NCBI GenBank assembly: GCA_002837195.1
Contig: KZ478069.1
Span: 62,001-126,000 of the forward strand
Direction of reading: 5' to 3'
Origin: Enterobacterales bacterium CwR94
Lineage (GTDB): Bacteria > Pseudomonadota > Gammaproteobacteria > Enterobacterales > Enterobacteriaceae
Length of the DNA stretch: 64,000 bases
The notes under the pieces are model-generated. The model was not told the origin of the DNA. It searched no databases and saw nothing but the letters and a program-made list of their open reading frames with translations. Shown here one piece after another: positions 50,060 to 58,260 of this stretch (its first letter is position 1; every line of letters starts with the position of its first letter). The translations under genes were made by a program, and so were the position numbers.

Positions 50060-50162
50060 CGCTAGTTGAGGTTGAGGTAATCGGATTCTGGCTTGGGCAG
50101 AAATATAATCTCAGTTTCCTGCGGCGATACGTCAAAAGTTGAGTGCTTAATGAACGTTTAAA

Positions 50163-50193
50163 GCCTGAGCCCGGTAGAGTGCCGAACTCAGGC
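50163..50193. other. Hairpin without T-run
   Basis: GCCTGAG/CTCAGGC with an inner CGG/CCG pairing lies upstream of small-RNA candidate B. There is no U-tract. The surrounding gap 50060-50240 shows no gene. Confidence 0.4.
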
Positions 50194-50241
50194 CCAGACA
50201 GCCGTCTGATGAACCGTCGAACTTTAAGGGGCGGTTTATTA

Positions 50242-50368
50242 TTGTGATTTTAGGATTTAGTTCTATTCTAAAAAAGTAGCTATAACGTCATCATAGCTAA
50301 CCCTTGCTTGTAGTCCATTTAGCCTATGGCTAGCTCCAGCCCTCGAACCACACCGGGGGCATTTTTTT
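50242..50368 (+). ncRNA. Candidate prophage small RNA B
   Basis: Promoter TTGTGA (50242-50247), 16 bp, TATTCT (50264-50269). The predicted RNA of about 93 nt starts near 50276 with GUAGCU, like copy A. It has a 5' hairpin TAGCTAT/ATAGCTA absent from A, the central stem TAGCC-TAT-GGCTA (50320-50332), and a terminator GCCCTCG/CGGGGGC with seven T's. Stem positions differ from A by compensating changes, while the TAT loop and the GCTCC-GCCCTCG stretch are kept. Confidence 0.62.
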
Positions 50369-50390
50369 CCTCAATCGCTCTAAGGTCGAC

Positions 50391-50627
50391 ATGCCAAATT
50401 CTGGAATACTCTTTTTTTTAGAAAAAAATTCACGACGAGATGGAACACGTTTAGTGCATAAGCAAGGATGCCGAAATCTACCCTCGAAAGAGCACCGAAT
50501 TTTCATTGGGACTTTATACCAAGCCCACCAGGCCCTGAAGACGGCTGAGCGTTATCATAAAGAGAGTAAGCTGTGTGAAGGATGCAGCGGAAGGTATAGC
50601 TGGGTAGTGCACTTATCAGCGGGCTAA
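50391..50627 (+). CDS. Hypothetical protein with Cys/His pattern
   Basis: 78 aa. VHKQGCRNLPSKEHRIFIGT, then KLCEGCSG near the C-terminus, gives a conserved-looking H-x3-C and C-x2-C arrangement, perhaps a small metal site. The ATG follows AAGGT. A terminator lies 20 bp downstream. Family not recognised. Confidence 0.6.
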   Translation: MPNSGILFFLEKNSRRDGTRLVHKQGCRNLPSKEHRIFIGTLYQAHQALKTAERYHKESKLCEGCSGRYSWVVHLSAG

Positions 50628-50643
50628 GTTGAAAGAATGTTAA

Positions 50644-50829
50644 TCAGACCTCCTCCGGGAGGTTTTTTATTGCATCACTGATGGCTTTCAATCGAGAGTC
50701 ATCACTAATGCAAAGTCGCCACCAACGCCCACCGCTCACCCTGAGCATGTTGGCTGGTGGCTTTTTATTTTCTGCTGCCTCAGCGGTGGCGCAGTGCTTT
50801 AAATCAGCATAAACGATCTGATTTCTCAT
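50644..50829 (-). CDS. Short minus-strand ORF, doubtful
   Basis: 61 aa (MRNQIVYADLKHCATAEAAE onward). It ends within a plus-strand terminator and has no ribosome site. The protein is compositionally plausible (GGRWWRLCISDDSRLKAISD) but evidence is weak. Confidence 0.35.
   Translation of the reverse strand: MRNQIVYADLKHCATAEAAENKKPPANMLRVSGGRWWRLCISDDSRLKAISDAIKNLPEEV
50648..50668 (+). terminator. Intrinsic terminator
   Basis: ACCTCC/GGAGGT with a 4-nt loop followed by TTTTTT, downstream of the 78-aa gene. Confidence 0.7.
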
Positions 50830-50885
50830 GCGATGGTCTGGCTATTCGCGGGGAAGTATCAGGCATACACAGCAGGAAACTCTGA

Positions 50886-51551
50886 ATGAATATTTTATTG
50901 GATGACAACGGATACCATTTGAGCAGCAACCTCGGATCAGCATCGTACGATTTGAATGGTAAACCTTTTTTAAAAATTGGCCTCACTGATAATTTCCCGG
51001 AAGAGTTGAATGTTACAGATCGTCGCTCTGCACCGTCCCCAAGCGACGTCACAGTTGAATCCCTGGCATTTGGAGTGCGTGTTAAGTGGAATTGGCCTGT
51101 GGGTGCTGGCATCGGTTGGGTGGCCAATCTCCGCTATTCGCGCATTGATGCATCTGGTGAGACTGTTGAATCATACAAAGACGTTAAGAACGTCGACGGC
51201 AGCGCATCAGCGAGCGATGTTAAGTACGGTCTACCTGTTGGGGAACGAGTATTTGTTTTGGTTTCAGTTACCTCCCCGGATGGTAAAAAATCGAAACACG
51301 TTGAGGCGGTAGGTAAGACGTGCGATGCGTTTGGCGTTTTGTTTGATATCGCGAAACATGAATCAGCTCCCGCGCTTTTTAGGGTATGCAATGGGCGAAT
51401 CCATATTAAGGACGCACTTATTAAAGATAGCCCCAATACGATCACCAATGCCGCCGTCAATGTAGACAGTACGCAAGAAGACTTAGCACGCCTCATCAGG
51501 GAGCAAATCATCAAAGAGCAGCAACCTGGCGGATTACTACACGGGCGCTAG
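50886..51551 (+). CDS. Orphan J-like protein with FN3-type domain
   Basis: 221 aa. After a short N-terminal segment, residues about 53-145 look like one fibronectin-III domain (SPSDVTVESLAFGVRVKWNW, then PVGERVFVLVSVTSPDG). The rest resembles the C-terminal part of tail-tip protein J (FRVCNGRIHIKDALIKDSPN). It lies before HNH and terminase rather than in the tail module, far from its expected neighbours. AGGAAA precedes the ATG. It may be a structural decoration or a displaced J fragment. Confidence 0.55.
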   Translation: MNILLDDNGYHLSSNLGSASYDLNGKPFLKIGLTDNFPEELNVTDRRSAPSPSDVTVESLAFGVRVKWNWPVGAGIGWVANLRYSRIDASGETVESYKDVKNVDGSASASDVKYGLPVGERVFVLVSVTSPDGKKSKHVEAVGKTCDAFGVLFDIAKHESAPALFRVCNGRIHIKDALIKDSPNTITNAAVNVDSTQEDLARLIREQIIKEQQPGGLLHGR

Positions 51552-51556
51552 TTAGC

Positions 51557-51847
51557 ATGGCAACCAATTCCCCCTGGCACAATTTATACAACACCAAACG
51601 ATGGTATCGACTCCGATACTACCAATTACAAAAGCAACCCCTTTGTGAGTTTCATTTAAAGCGAGACCAGGTTATTTCGGCTGCTGTTGTGGATCACATT
51701 AAGCCACACAAAGGGGATGAAACTTTATTCCATGACCCGGACAACCTGCAGTCACTTTGCAAGCGCTGCCATGACTCCGTGAAGCAGCGAATGGAGAAGG
51801 GCGGCACGGTAACCGAGTTCGATAATAAAGGCCGGGTAATCTGGTAA
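51557..51847 (+). CDS. HNH endonuclease
   Basis: 96 aa. Cys-containing LCEFHLKRD, VVDHIKPHKGDETLFHDPDN and LQSLCKRCHDSVKQR give the HNH fold with a structural zinc site. HK97-group phages with cohesive ends carry such a gene beside terminase, where it helps genome cleavage during packaging. It starts 5 bp after the preceding gene. Confidence 0.92.
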   Translation: MATNSPWHNLYNTKRWYRLRYYQLQKQPLCEFHLKRDQVISAAVVDHIKPHKGDETLFHDPDNLQSLCKRCHDSVKQRMEKGGTVTEFDNKGRVIW

Positions 51848-51975
51848 ACATCAAATGATGTTAATTATCACAATCATTAATACGAGGGGGGAGGGTGAAA
51901 ACTCTGGCGGAATAACTTTAAAGACCGCGCCCTCAAGTTTTTTTTTAAAAACGTCCAGAAAAAAAGGTAATTTAA
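51848..51975 (+). other. HNH-terminase gap, expected cos region
   Basis: The 128-bp AT-rich gap with a purine block (GAGGGGGGAGGGTG near 51883) and poly-T/poly-A tracts lies where HK97-type phages have their cos site. I could not identify the nick positions. Confidence 0.35.
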
Positions 51976-52407
51976 ATGGCACAGCGAGGCAGAAAATCTC
52001 TAGCCACGCAGTCTGCTGTTGCGCTTCCTTCACTTCCTGAAAACCGATTACAGCCATCCATCCACCTGAGCGATCCAGAAATAACGGTATGGATCCGACT
52101 GGTCAATGACAGTCCGGCAAACTCATTTAGCGAAACCCATCGCGATATGCTTGAAATGTATTGTCGGCATGTTGTGCAGGCCAGGCTGCTGACTACTCAG
52201 ATTGAAGATTTCGAAATGGAGTGGCTTAGTCGCGATGACGGCCTGAAGCGTTACGACAAACTGCTAACGATGCGTGAAAGAGAAGTCCGATCAGCCTCTT
52301 CTCTGGCAACGCGACTGAGGATAACCCGACAGGCTACGGTTGACCCGAAAACAGTGGGCAGAGCAAACAGCAATATGCCAACTGAAAAGAAACCGTGGGA
52401 AGTCTGA
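51976..52407 (+). CDS. Terminase small subunit (P27 family)
   Basis: 143 aa. MAQRGRKSLATQSA, the middle helix-rich DNA-binding part, and the closing QATVDPKTVGRANSN match P27-type small terminases. It recognises the packaging site and delivers DNA to TerL. TerL starts 16 bp downstream. Confidence 0.85.
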   Translation: MAQRGRKSLATQSAVALPSLPENRLQPSIHLSDPEITVWIRLVNDSPANSFSETHRDMLEMYCRHVVQARLLTTQIEDFEMEWLSRDDGLKRYDKLLTMREREVRSASSLATRLRITRQATVDPKTVGRANSNMPTEKKPWEV

Positions 52408-52422
52408 AAAGGCTGTTAATTG

Positions 52423-53958
52423 ATGGCTGAAAATATAATGACCAGGGCAGAGCGCAACATACTTTGGTGTGAACAAAACATCATAATTCCCGAAGGTAAG
52501 TTTGTTGGTCAGCGACTAAAAATGGCCGATTTTATGAAGGATGACTTCAGGGCTATTTTTGATAATGAGTATGGCACCCGCAGGGCGATTATTAGCCGGG
52601 GAAGAAAGAACGCAAAGACGGTAGAGACGGCGATGTTAATGCTGCTTTATCTTCTTGGCCCGGAGGCGGCGCACAACTCCCAGCTTTACTCTGCTGCCCG
52701 TTCACGCGATCAGGCGTCAATTCTGTTTAACCTGGCATCAAAAATGTGCCGTATGAATCCAAGGTTAATGCAGTACGCGCAAATTAAGGATTCTGCAAAA
52801 GAAATTCACTGCCCTGAATTGGGCTCTTTTTATCGTGCACTGAGCGCTGAAGCAACAACGGCTTACGGATTTTCACCGCGCTTTGTTGCACATGATGAGT
52901 TGGGACAGGTGCGAGGGCCACGCGATCCACTGTATGAGGCGTTAGAAACCGCAACGGCTGCACAGGACAACCCAATCTCAATCGTTATTAGTACGCAGGC
53001 ACCTGATGCCAGTGACTTGCTCAGCTTGCTAATTGATGACGGCTTGACCGGTGCTGACCCCCGCACGGTTGTGAGGCTCCAGTCAGCACCGGAAGATATG
53101 GATCCTTTCTCGGAGGATGCAATCCGCGCCGCAAACCCGGCGTTTGACGTTTTCATGAATAAACGTGAAGTGCTCGACATGGCAGCGAGTGCCAAGCGCT
53201 TGCCGTCACGCCAGGCTGAGTATGAGAACCTTGTTCTAAACAGGCGGGTTGAGGCTAAAAACCCGTTTGTTAGCCAGGCCGTTTGGCACATGAACAAAGC
53301 TGAGCCACAGCCATTAGATAACAAACTTTCTGTTTGGGGTGGGCTGGACTTGTCGAGCGTGTCGGATCTGACCGCTCTGGTGCTTGTGTCGGATGATGGC
53401 GATGTTAACTGCGAATTCTGGCTTCCTGCCGATGGATTAGAGGATAAAGCCCGTCACGACAGGGTGCCGTATGACATTTGGCGTGACCAGGAGTATCTCA
53501 ACACAACGCCGGGTAAGGCGATTGAGTATGGCTACATCGCTGTTGTACTGCGCGATTTGTTTGACAGGTGCGATGTTCGCAAGCTGGCATTTGACCGATA
53601 CAACATGAAATTCCTGAAGCCTTGCCTCATAGAGGCGGGATTTTCTGAGGATGAGCTTGAGCGTTTTGTTGAATTCGGTCAGGGCTATGTATCGATGTCT
53701 CCCGCGTTGCGTGAGTTAGAAACAAGACTTCTCGGCGGACAGCTCAAACACGGCAACCATCCCATTCTTGAGATGTGTGCAAAAAATGCAACGGTTGTGA
53801 TGGATCCAGCAGGCAACCGCAAATTTGTGAAAACAAAATCCAGCGGACGCATCGACGGAATGGTTGCACTTGCAATGGCAATTGGCGCACGTCACAGCGA
53901 CGAACTAGAAGCACCCGCTGACCTCAATGATTTTATCTACAACTTCCTGAGCGTTTGA
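52423..53958 (+). CDS. Terminase large subunit (HK97 type)
   Basis: 511 aa from ATG 52423. The N-terminal ATPase has the unusual HK97-type Walker A (SRGRKNAKT), Walker B (FVAHDELGQ), and coupling STQAPDASD. The C-terminal RNase-H-like nuclease has GLDLSSVSDLTA, FDRYNM and GRIDGMVALAMA aspartates. It is the motor and nuclease for packaging. The portal gene starts 1 bp after the stop. Confidence 0.95.
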   Translation: MAENIMTRAERNILWCEQNIIIPEGKFVGQRLKMADFMKDDFRAIFDNEYGTRRAIISRGRKNAKTVETAMLMLLYLLGPEAAHNSQLYSAARSRDQASILFNLASKMCRMNPRLMQYAQIKDSAKEIHCPELGSFYRALSAEATTAYGFSPRFVAHDELGQVRGPRDPLYEALETATAAQDNPISIVISTQAPDASDLLSLLIDDGLTGADPRTVVRLQSAPEDMDPFSEDAIRAANPAFDVFMNKREVLDMAASAKRLPSRQAEYENLVLNRRVEAKNPFVSQAVWHMNKAEPQPLDNKLSVWGGLDLSSVSDLTALVLVSDDGDVNCEFWLPADGLEDKARHDRVPYDIWRDQEYLNTTPGKAIEYGYIAVVLRDLFDRCDVRKLAFDRYNMKFLKPCLIEAGFSEDELERFVEFGQGYVSMSPALRELETRLLGGQLKHGNHPILEMCAKNATVVMDPAGNRKFVKTKSSGRIDGMVALAMAIGARHSDELEAPADLNDFIYNFLSV

Positions 53959-53959
53959 T

Positions 53960-55234
53960 ATGGCTGATACAGATTACAGCATTGATCTGCGTACACGTTC
54001 GCCATTCTGGGCGCGTATGGCAGCAATTTTTACAGGTGGTCGCCTGGTAACTCCAGAGCATGGATCGCAGATGGGCGGCACTTCTGCCTCAGGAACTGTG
54101 GGCGATTCCGTTGTTTCTGATGAGCGGAACATGCAAATCAGCACAGTCTGGGCATGCATCCGGCTTATTTCTACAGTTACTGCATCATTACCGCTAGACG
54201 TTTACGAGACGCTACAAGATGGTAGCCGCGTAAAAACTAATGAGCATCCGCTTGCAAAGTTACTACGAACTCACCCTAACCAGTACATGACCGCGCTGGA
54301 GTTTCGCGAAGCGATGACAATGCAGCTTGCTGCATATGGCAACGCATACGCACTGGTTGAGCGGAACAGAATTGGTGATGTTATCAGCCTGATGCCTCTC
54401 ATGAGTGCCAACATGGATGTGCGGCTTAATGACTCAGGGAAGGTGGTTTACAAATATCAGCGAGACAGTGAGTACGCCTACTTTAGCCAGAAAGAAATAT
54501 TCCACTTAAAGGGGTTTGGTTTTAATGGGCTTGTTGGCCTGTCCCCTCTGGCTTTCAGTTCAAAATCGGCGGGTGTGGCGATAGCGATGGAAGACAATCA
54601 GCGTGATTTCTTCGCAAACGGGGCTAAATCGCCACAAATTTTGATGACGGACGGCAAAGCGATAACGCCGGATCAACGTAAGCAGCTTGAAGAAAACTTC
54701 AGGGAAATTGCTGGTGGCCCTGTCAAAAAACGTCTTTGGATACTTGAACATGGATTCACTAATCAGGCTATCGGCGTTTCGCCACAAGATGCACAGATGC
54801 TGGAGGCGCGAAAGTTTCAGGTCGCGGAACTGGCGCGTTTTTACGGCGTGCCGCCGCATCTTGTTGGGGATGTAGAGAAATCTACATCATGGGGTAGCGG
54901 CATTGAGCAGCAAAACATGGGCTTTCTACAGTACACCCTCAAGCCTTATCTGGATCGTTGGGAGCACAGCATTGAGCGTTGGCTTGTCAAAGACTCTGAC
55001 CGGGGAAAGGTGCATGCAGAGCACAACCTTGATGGTCTGCTTCGCGGTGATTCTAACGCCAGATCGAATTATCTTAAGACCATGACAGGCAGTGCACTCC
55101 TTACAATCAACGAAGCGCGAAGGCTTGATAACAGGCCACCGATCCCCGGTGGTGACATTCCCTACGTTCAGTCACAGAACGTACCTCTCGACCAACTTGG
55201 ACGAATCAATACGCCCCGCACTGACGGGGCTTAA
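53960..55234 (+). CDS. Portal protein (HK97 gp3-like)
   Basis: 424 aa, the same length as HK97 portal. The stem-and-wing pattern (VWACIRLISTVTASLPLDVY, then ARFYGVPPHLVGDVEKSTSW near the middle) and the C-terminal LTINEARRLDNRPPIPGGD are diagnostic of the HK97 portal family. It forms the dodecameric vertex through which DNA enters. Confidence 0.95.
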   Translation: MADTDYSIDLRTRSPFWARMAAIFTGGRLVTPEHGSQMGGTSASGTVGDSVVSDERNMQISTVWACIRLISTVTASLPLDVYETLQDGSRVKTNEHPLAKLLRTHPNQYMTALEFREAMTMQLAAYGNAYALVERNRIGDVISLMPLMSANMDVRLNDSGKVVYKYQRDSEYAYFSQKEIFHLKGFGFNGLVGLSPLAFSSKSAGVAIAMEDNQRDFFANGAKSPQILMTDGKAITPDQRKQLEENFREIAGGPVKKRLWILEHGFTNQAIGVSPQDAQMLEARKFQVAELARFYGVPPHLVGDVEKSTSWGSGIEQQNMGFLQYTLKPYLDRWEHSIERWLVKDSDRGKVHAEHNLDGLLRGDSNARSNYLKTMTGSALLTINEARRLDNRPPIPGGDIPYVQSQNVPLDQLGRINTPRTDGA

Positions 55235-55240
55235 TTTTTT
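55213..55240 (+). terminator. Terminator-like hairpin over the portal stop
   Basis: GCCCCG/CGGGGC with a 6-nt loop is followed by TTAATTTTTT and overlaps the last codons of the portal gene. It could lower transcription into the protease and capsid genes unless Q-modified polymerase passes it. Confidence 0.45.
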
Positions 55241-55251
55241 ATGAGGTCTGT

Positions 55252-55920
55252 ATGACTGATATTCAAAAAACACTGGCGTTTGATCAGACGGAAATCAAAT
55301 TCACCGGGGATGGTACTCAGGGAATTTTTGAGGGCTACGCCTCCGTATTTAACAACACTGATTCTGACGGCGACATTATTCTGCCGGGCGCTTTTGGCAA
55401 AGCACTTTCAGGGCAGTCAAGAAAAGTCGCCATGTTCTTCAATCACCGCACGCGTGAAATTCCAATCGGAAAATGGGACGCACTGAGTGAGGACAGCAAA
55501 GGTCTTTACGTTAAGGGCGCTCTAACACCTGGACATAGTGTCGCGGCAGATATCAAAGCAGCGATGCAGCATGGAACGGTGGAAGGCATGTCCGTTGGTT
55601 TTTCAGTGAGTAAAGACGATTACACCCGTGGTGATACCGGGCTGGTCTTCAAAAATATCTCATACCTCAGAGAAATAAGCGTCTGTACCTTTCCGGCCAA
55701 TGAACTGGCTGGCGTTTCATCGCTTAAAAGTATCGAAACCATAAAAACCATTCGTGATGCGGAGGCTTTCCTGAGGGATTCAGCAGGGCTTTCGCGCGCA
55801 GAAGCACAGGCGTTTATCGCAAGTGTTAAGTCCGCAGGTCGAAGCGAGTTCGGCGGCGGCGACATTGAAGCGCTTTCACAGCGCATTACCTCATTTGCCG
55901 CTCAACTGCGGAACACCTAA
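55252..55920 (+). CDS. Prohead protease (HK97 gp4-like)
   Basis: 222 aa serine protease of family U35/S78. FFNHRTREIPIGKW carries the catalytic His (about residue 64) and HGTVEGMSVGFSVS the Ser (about residue 110). It trims the capsid N-terminal delta domain and then itself during maturation. The C-terminal Ala/Arg tail is probably an assembly tail. Confidence 0.94.
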   Translation: MTDIQKTLAFDQTEIKFTGDGTQGIFEGYASVFNNTDSDGDIILPGAFGKALSGQSRKVAMFFNHRTREIPIGKWDALSEDSKGLYVKGALTPGHSVAADIKAAMQHGTVEGMSVGFSVSKDDYTRGDTGLVFKNISYLREISVCTFPANELAGVSSLKSIETIKTIRDAEAFLRDSAGLSRAEAQAFIASVKSAGRSEFGGGDIEALSQRITSFAAQLRNT

Positions 55921-55936
55921 CAACGGAGTTTTACCC

Positions 55937-57100
55937 ATGTCCGAATTAGCACAAATCGAAAAAGCCCTTGAGCAGTCTCAGAACGAAGTGAAGAGCCTGC
56001 TTGAAGAGCAACGAAAATCTATTGCCGAAAATGGCGAAATCAACAAAAAACTCACTGAGGATCTGGCGAATGCGCAGGAGGAACTCAAAACTGCGGGTTC
56101 ACGCCTCTTTGATTTGGAACAGCGCCTGGCAGGTAATGCGCCAGACCAGTTGGCAAAAAAATCATTTTCGGAGCGCGTATCTGAAGACCTGATTAAGAAT
56201 TGGAACGGCAATCGCTCTCACTCAAAAGTCACCAGCTTTGACAAGGTGATTGGCTCTGGTGCGGCATCTGCCGGTGCGTTGGTTCAGCCTTTTCAGGCTC
56301 CTGGTATTTTGATGCCTGGTCTTCGCCGCCTCACCGTGCGTGATCTGCTCGCTCAGGGCCGCATTTCAAGCAATGCACTGGAATACGTGCGCGAAAACGT
56401 GTTTACGAATGCCGCTGCTCCGGTGGCAGAAAATACGCTGAAGCCTGAAAGCAATATCACCTTTACCAAAGAAACGGCGAACGTAAAAACCATCGCTCAC
56501 TGGATTCAGGCGTCCCGCCAAATTATGGATGACGCGCCAGCGCTACAGTCCTATATCAATAATCGCATGATGTACGGCCTGGCGCTGGCAGAAGAGAATC
56601 AGATGCTGAACGGTGATGGCACCGGCGACAATTTGCAGGGTGTAAACGTCGTGGCTACTGCTTATGAAGATGGCTTAAATGCCGATGGTGATACCGGGGC
56701 TGATATTTTGGCTCACGCTATTTATCAGGTATCACTGAGTGAGTTTGAAGCCGATGGCGTTGTGCTTAACCCTGCTGACTGGCACCGCATTGCATTGCTG
56801 AAGGATGCGAACGGAAATTACATCCTTGGTGGTCCTCAGGCATTCGCCTCTAAAGTACTGTGGGGCCTTCCAGTTGTTTCTACCACTGCGCAGGCGGCTG
56901 GCACATTCACTGTCGGAGCTTTCGGTCTGGCCTCGCAAGTATGGGATCGAATGGATGCAACGATTGAGATTAGCAACCAGGACCGTGACAACTTCGTCAA
57001 AAATATGCTGACAATTTTGTGTGAAGAGCGTCTTGCGCTTGCACATTATCGCCCGGCAGCGCTTGTTACCGGCAGCATCACCCCAGCCACCGCTCCATAA
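55937..57100 (+). CDS. Major capsid protein (HK97 gp5-like)
   Basis: 387 aa, strongly HK97 gp5-like. Residues 2-103 form the coiled-coil delta scaffold domain. The expected cleavage follows K103 (FDK/VIGSG). The cross-link chemistry is kept at HK97 numbering: K169 in TLKPES, N356 in FVKNML and catalytic E363 in CEERLALAHYRP. The ATG at 55937 was preferred over an in-frame start in the protease gene. Covalent chain-mail capsids are expected. Confidence 0.97.
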   Translation: MSELAQIEKALEQSQNEVKSLLEEQRKSIAENGEINKKLTEDLANAQEELKTAGSRLFDLEQRLAGNAPDQLAKKSFSERVSEDLIKNWNGNRSHSKVTSFDKVIGSGAASAGALVQPFQAPGILMPGLRRLTVRDLLAQGRISSNALEYVRENVFTNAAAPVAENTLKPESNITFTKETANVKTIAHWIQASRQIMDDAPALQSYINNRMMYGLALAEENQMLNGDGTGDNLQGVNVVATAYEDGLNADGDTGADILAHAIYQVSLSEFEADGVVLNPADWHRIALLKDANGNYILGGPQAFASKVLWGLPVVSTTAQAAGTFTVGAFGLASQVWDRMDATIEISNQDRDNFVKNMLTILCEERLALAHYRPAALVTGSITPATAP

Positions 57101-57138
57101 AAAGCAGGGCGCGGTCAGCAATGGCCGCGTTATATCCC

Positions 57139-57384
57139 ATGAAGATTAAAGCACTCCGTACGTTCTCACACTTTCATCTGGGCACGGTGTCTCAGGGTGA
57201 AGTCAAAGTGGTTAAAAAAGACATCGGCGAGATGTTGGTGAAAATGTTCCTGGCTTCAGAAGTAGACGCTACTGATAAGGCAATAAATCCTGAACAGCCT
57301 GAACAGCCTAAGTCAAAAAAAGGGGTTAAAGGTGGAAATAAGCCCGGAGCAGATAGCGAAGATAAAGGAACACCTGAAGGTTAA
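57139..57384 (+). CDS. Small head-region protein
   Basis: 81 aa from ATG 57139 (a second candidate start is 57121). MKIKALRTFSHFHLGTVSQG, then a Lys/Pro/Gln-rich tail (PEQPEQPKSKKGVKGG). Short proteins of this kind lie between capsid and connector genes in HK97-group phages; function unknown. It overlaps the connector gene by 53 bp. Confidence 0.65.
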   Translation: MKIKALRTFSHFHLGTVSQGEVKVVKKDIGEMLVKMFLASEVDATDKAINPEQPEQPKSKKGVKGGNKPGADSEDKGTPEG

Positions 57385-57658
57385 TAATAGCCGGGAGGAT
57401 GATCTGATACAGGATTATGTCGAAGGTGCTATTGATTACGTTGAGTTCTATTGCGGCGGCCCACTTGTCACAGCGCTGACAGAGCCTGCAGATGGGGAGG
57501 ACGCTCCTGCAGAAACCCTTTTTACTAAAGGAATTTGGCAGGCAATTCTGCTACTTGTCGGGCACTGGTATGCAAATCGTGAGGCCGCCGCCGCAAGCCA
57601 GGTTGAAATACCCTTTGGGGTGGATGCATTGCTTTTTCGCCACAGGAGGCTCCGATAA
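57332..57658 (+). CDS. Head-tail connector (gp6-like)
   Basis: 108 aa starting GTG 57332. EQIAKIKEHLKVNNSREDDL, YVEGAIDYVEFYCGG, and QAILLLVGHWYANREAA fit the HK97 gp6/DNA-packaging connector family, which forms a ring below the portal. Its stop shares one base with the next start (TAATG). Confidence 0.9.
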   Translation: MEISPEQIAKIKEHLKVNNSREDDLIQDYVEGAIDYVEFYCGGPLVTALTEPADGEDAPAETLFTKGIWQAILLLVGHWYANREAAAASQVEIPFGVDALLFRHRRLR

Positions 57659-57813
57659 TGGCATGTAGCGGATGTGAAAAGCGGCGCGAGTGGATTAAAA
57701 AGTGGGGAAAAATAGCTTATGAACGAGCAACAGGTAAGCGACTTGCTGAAAGCGCTGGCGGCACAGACACTGGCAATGAGCGAGCAGTCAAAAGCGATTC
57801 AGCAACTGGCTGA
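57658..57813 (+). CDS. Small protein with CxxC start, 51 aa
   Basis: MACSGCEKRREWIKKWGKIA onward, behind AGGAGG, overlapping the connector stop. The N-terminal CxxC and basic helix recur in short genes at this place in other siphophages. It overlaps the next gene by 95 bp in another frame. Unknown function. Confidence 0.6.
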   Translation: MACSGCEKRREWIKKWGKIAYERATGKRLAESAGGTDTGNERAVKSDSATG

Positions 57814-57925
57814 ATCCAGTCTTGCGCTTGTTACAGCGTTTCAGGATGCACTTAGTGATGATCTCGAAATGACGACCATCAGCGATCTGGAGCCAACGTA
57901 TCTTAGCGGCAAGCCACGGAGGTAA
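57719..57925 (+). CDS. Small helical phage protein
   Basis: 68 aa, MNEQQVSDLLKALAAQTLAM onward, amphipathic helices, Gln/Ala/Ser-rich. It starts inside the CxxC gene. No known role; the head-tail joining region suggests an assembly function. Confidence 0.55.
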   Translation: MNEQQVSDLLKALAAQTLAMSEQSKAIQQLAESSLALVTAFQDALSDDLEMTTISDLEPTYLSGKPRR

Positions 57926-57927
57926 TC

Positions 57928-58260
57928 ATGCAGGCCGGAAAATTACGGCATTGGGTGACGCTTCAAAGGCCAGAAAAGGTACAAGACCCAAAAACAGGAG
58001 CTATCAGTAATAGCTGGGTTATCGTCGATGAGATGTGGGCTGATGTAGTTCCCCTTTCAGCGCGAGAATTTGTTGCTGCCCAGGCAGTTCAGTCAAGCGT
58101 GACAACCCGCATTACCATTCGCCAGCGCGATGATATATCCAGTAAATGCAGAATCATTCATGATGGCCGGGTATTCAATGTAGAGGGCGTTCTTGCGGAT
58201 CCTAAAAGTGGCCGTGAATACCAGACACTGCCTTGCTCAGAAGGGGTTAATGATGGCTGA
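57928..58260 (+). CDS. Head-tail adaptor / head closure protein
   Basis: 110 aa. MQAGKLRHWVTLQRPEKVQD, then DEMWADVVPLSAREFVAAQA and RVFNVEGVLADPKSGREY, is the SPP1 gp16-like phage head-tail joining family. It closes the packaged head and presents a surface for the tail. Confidence 0.9.
   Translation: MQAGKLRHWVTLQRPEKVQDPKTGAISNSWVIVDEMWADVVPLSAREFVAAQAVQSSVTTRITIRQRDDISSKCRIIHDGRVFNVEGVLADPKSGREYQTLPCSEGVNDG

Noticed and set aside
51848-51975. Exact cos cleavage site
   Set aside because: The location is right for an HK97-type cos, but no known cos sequence could be matched by eye.
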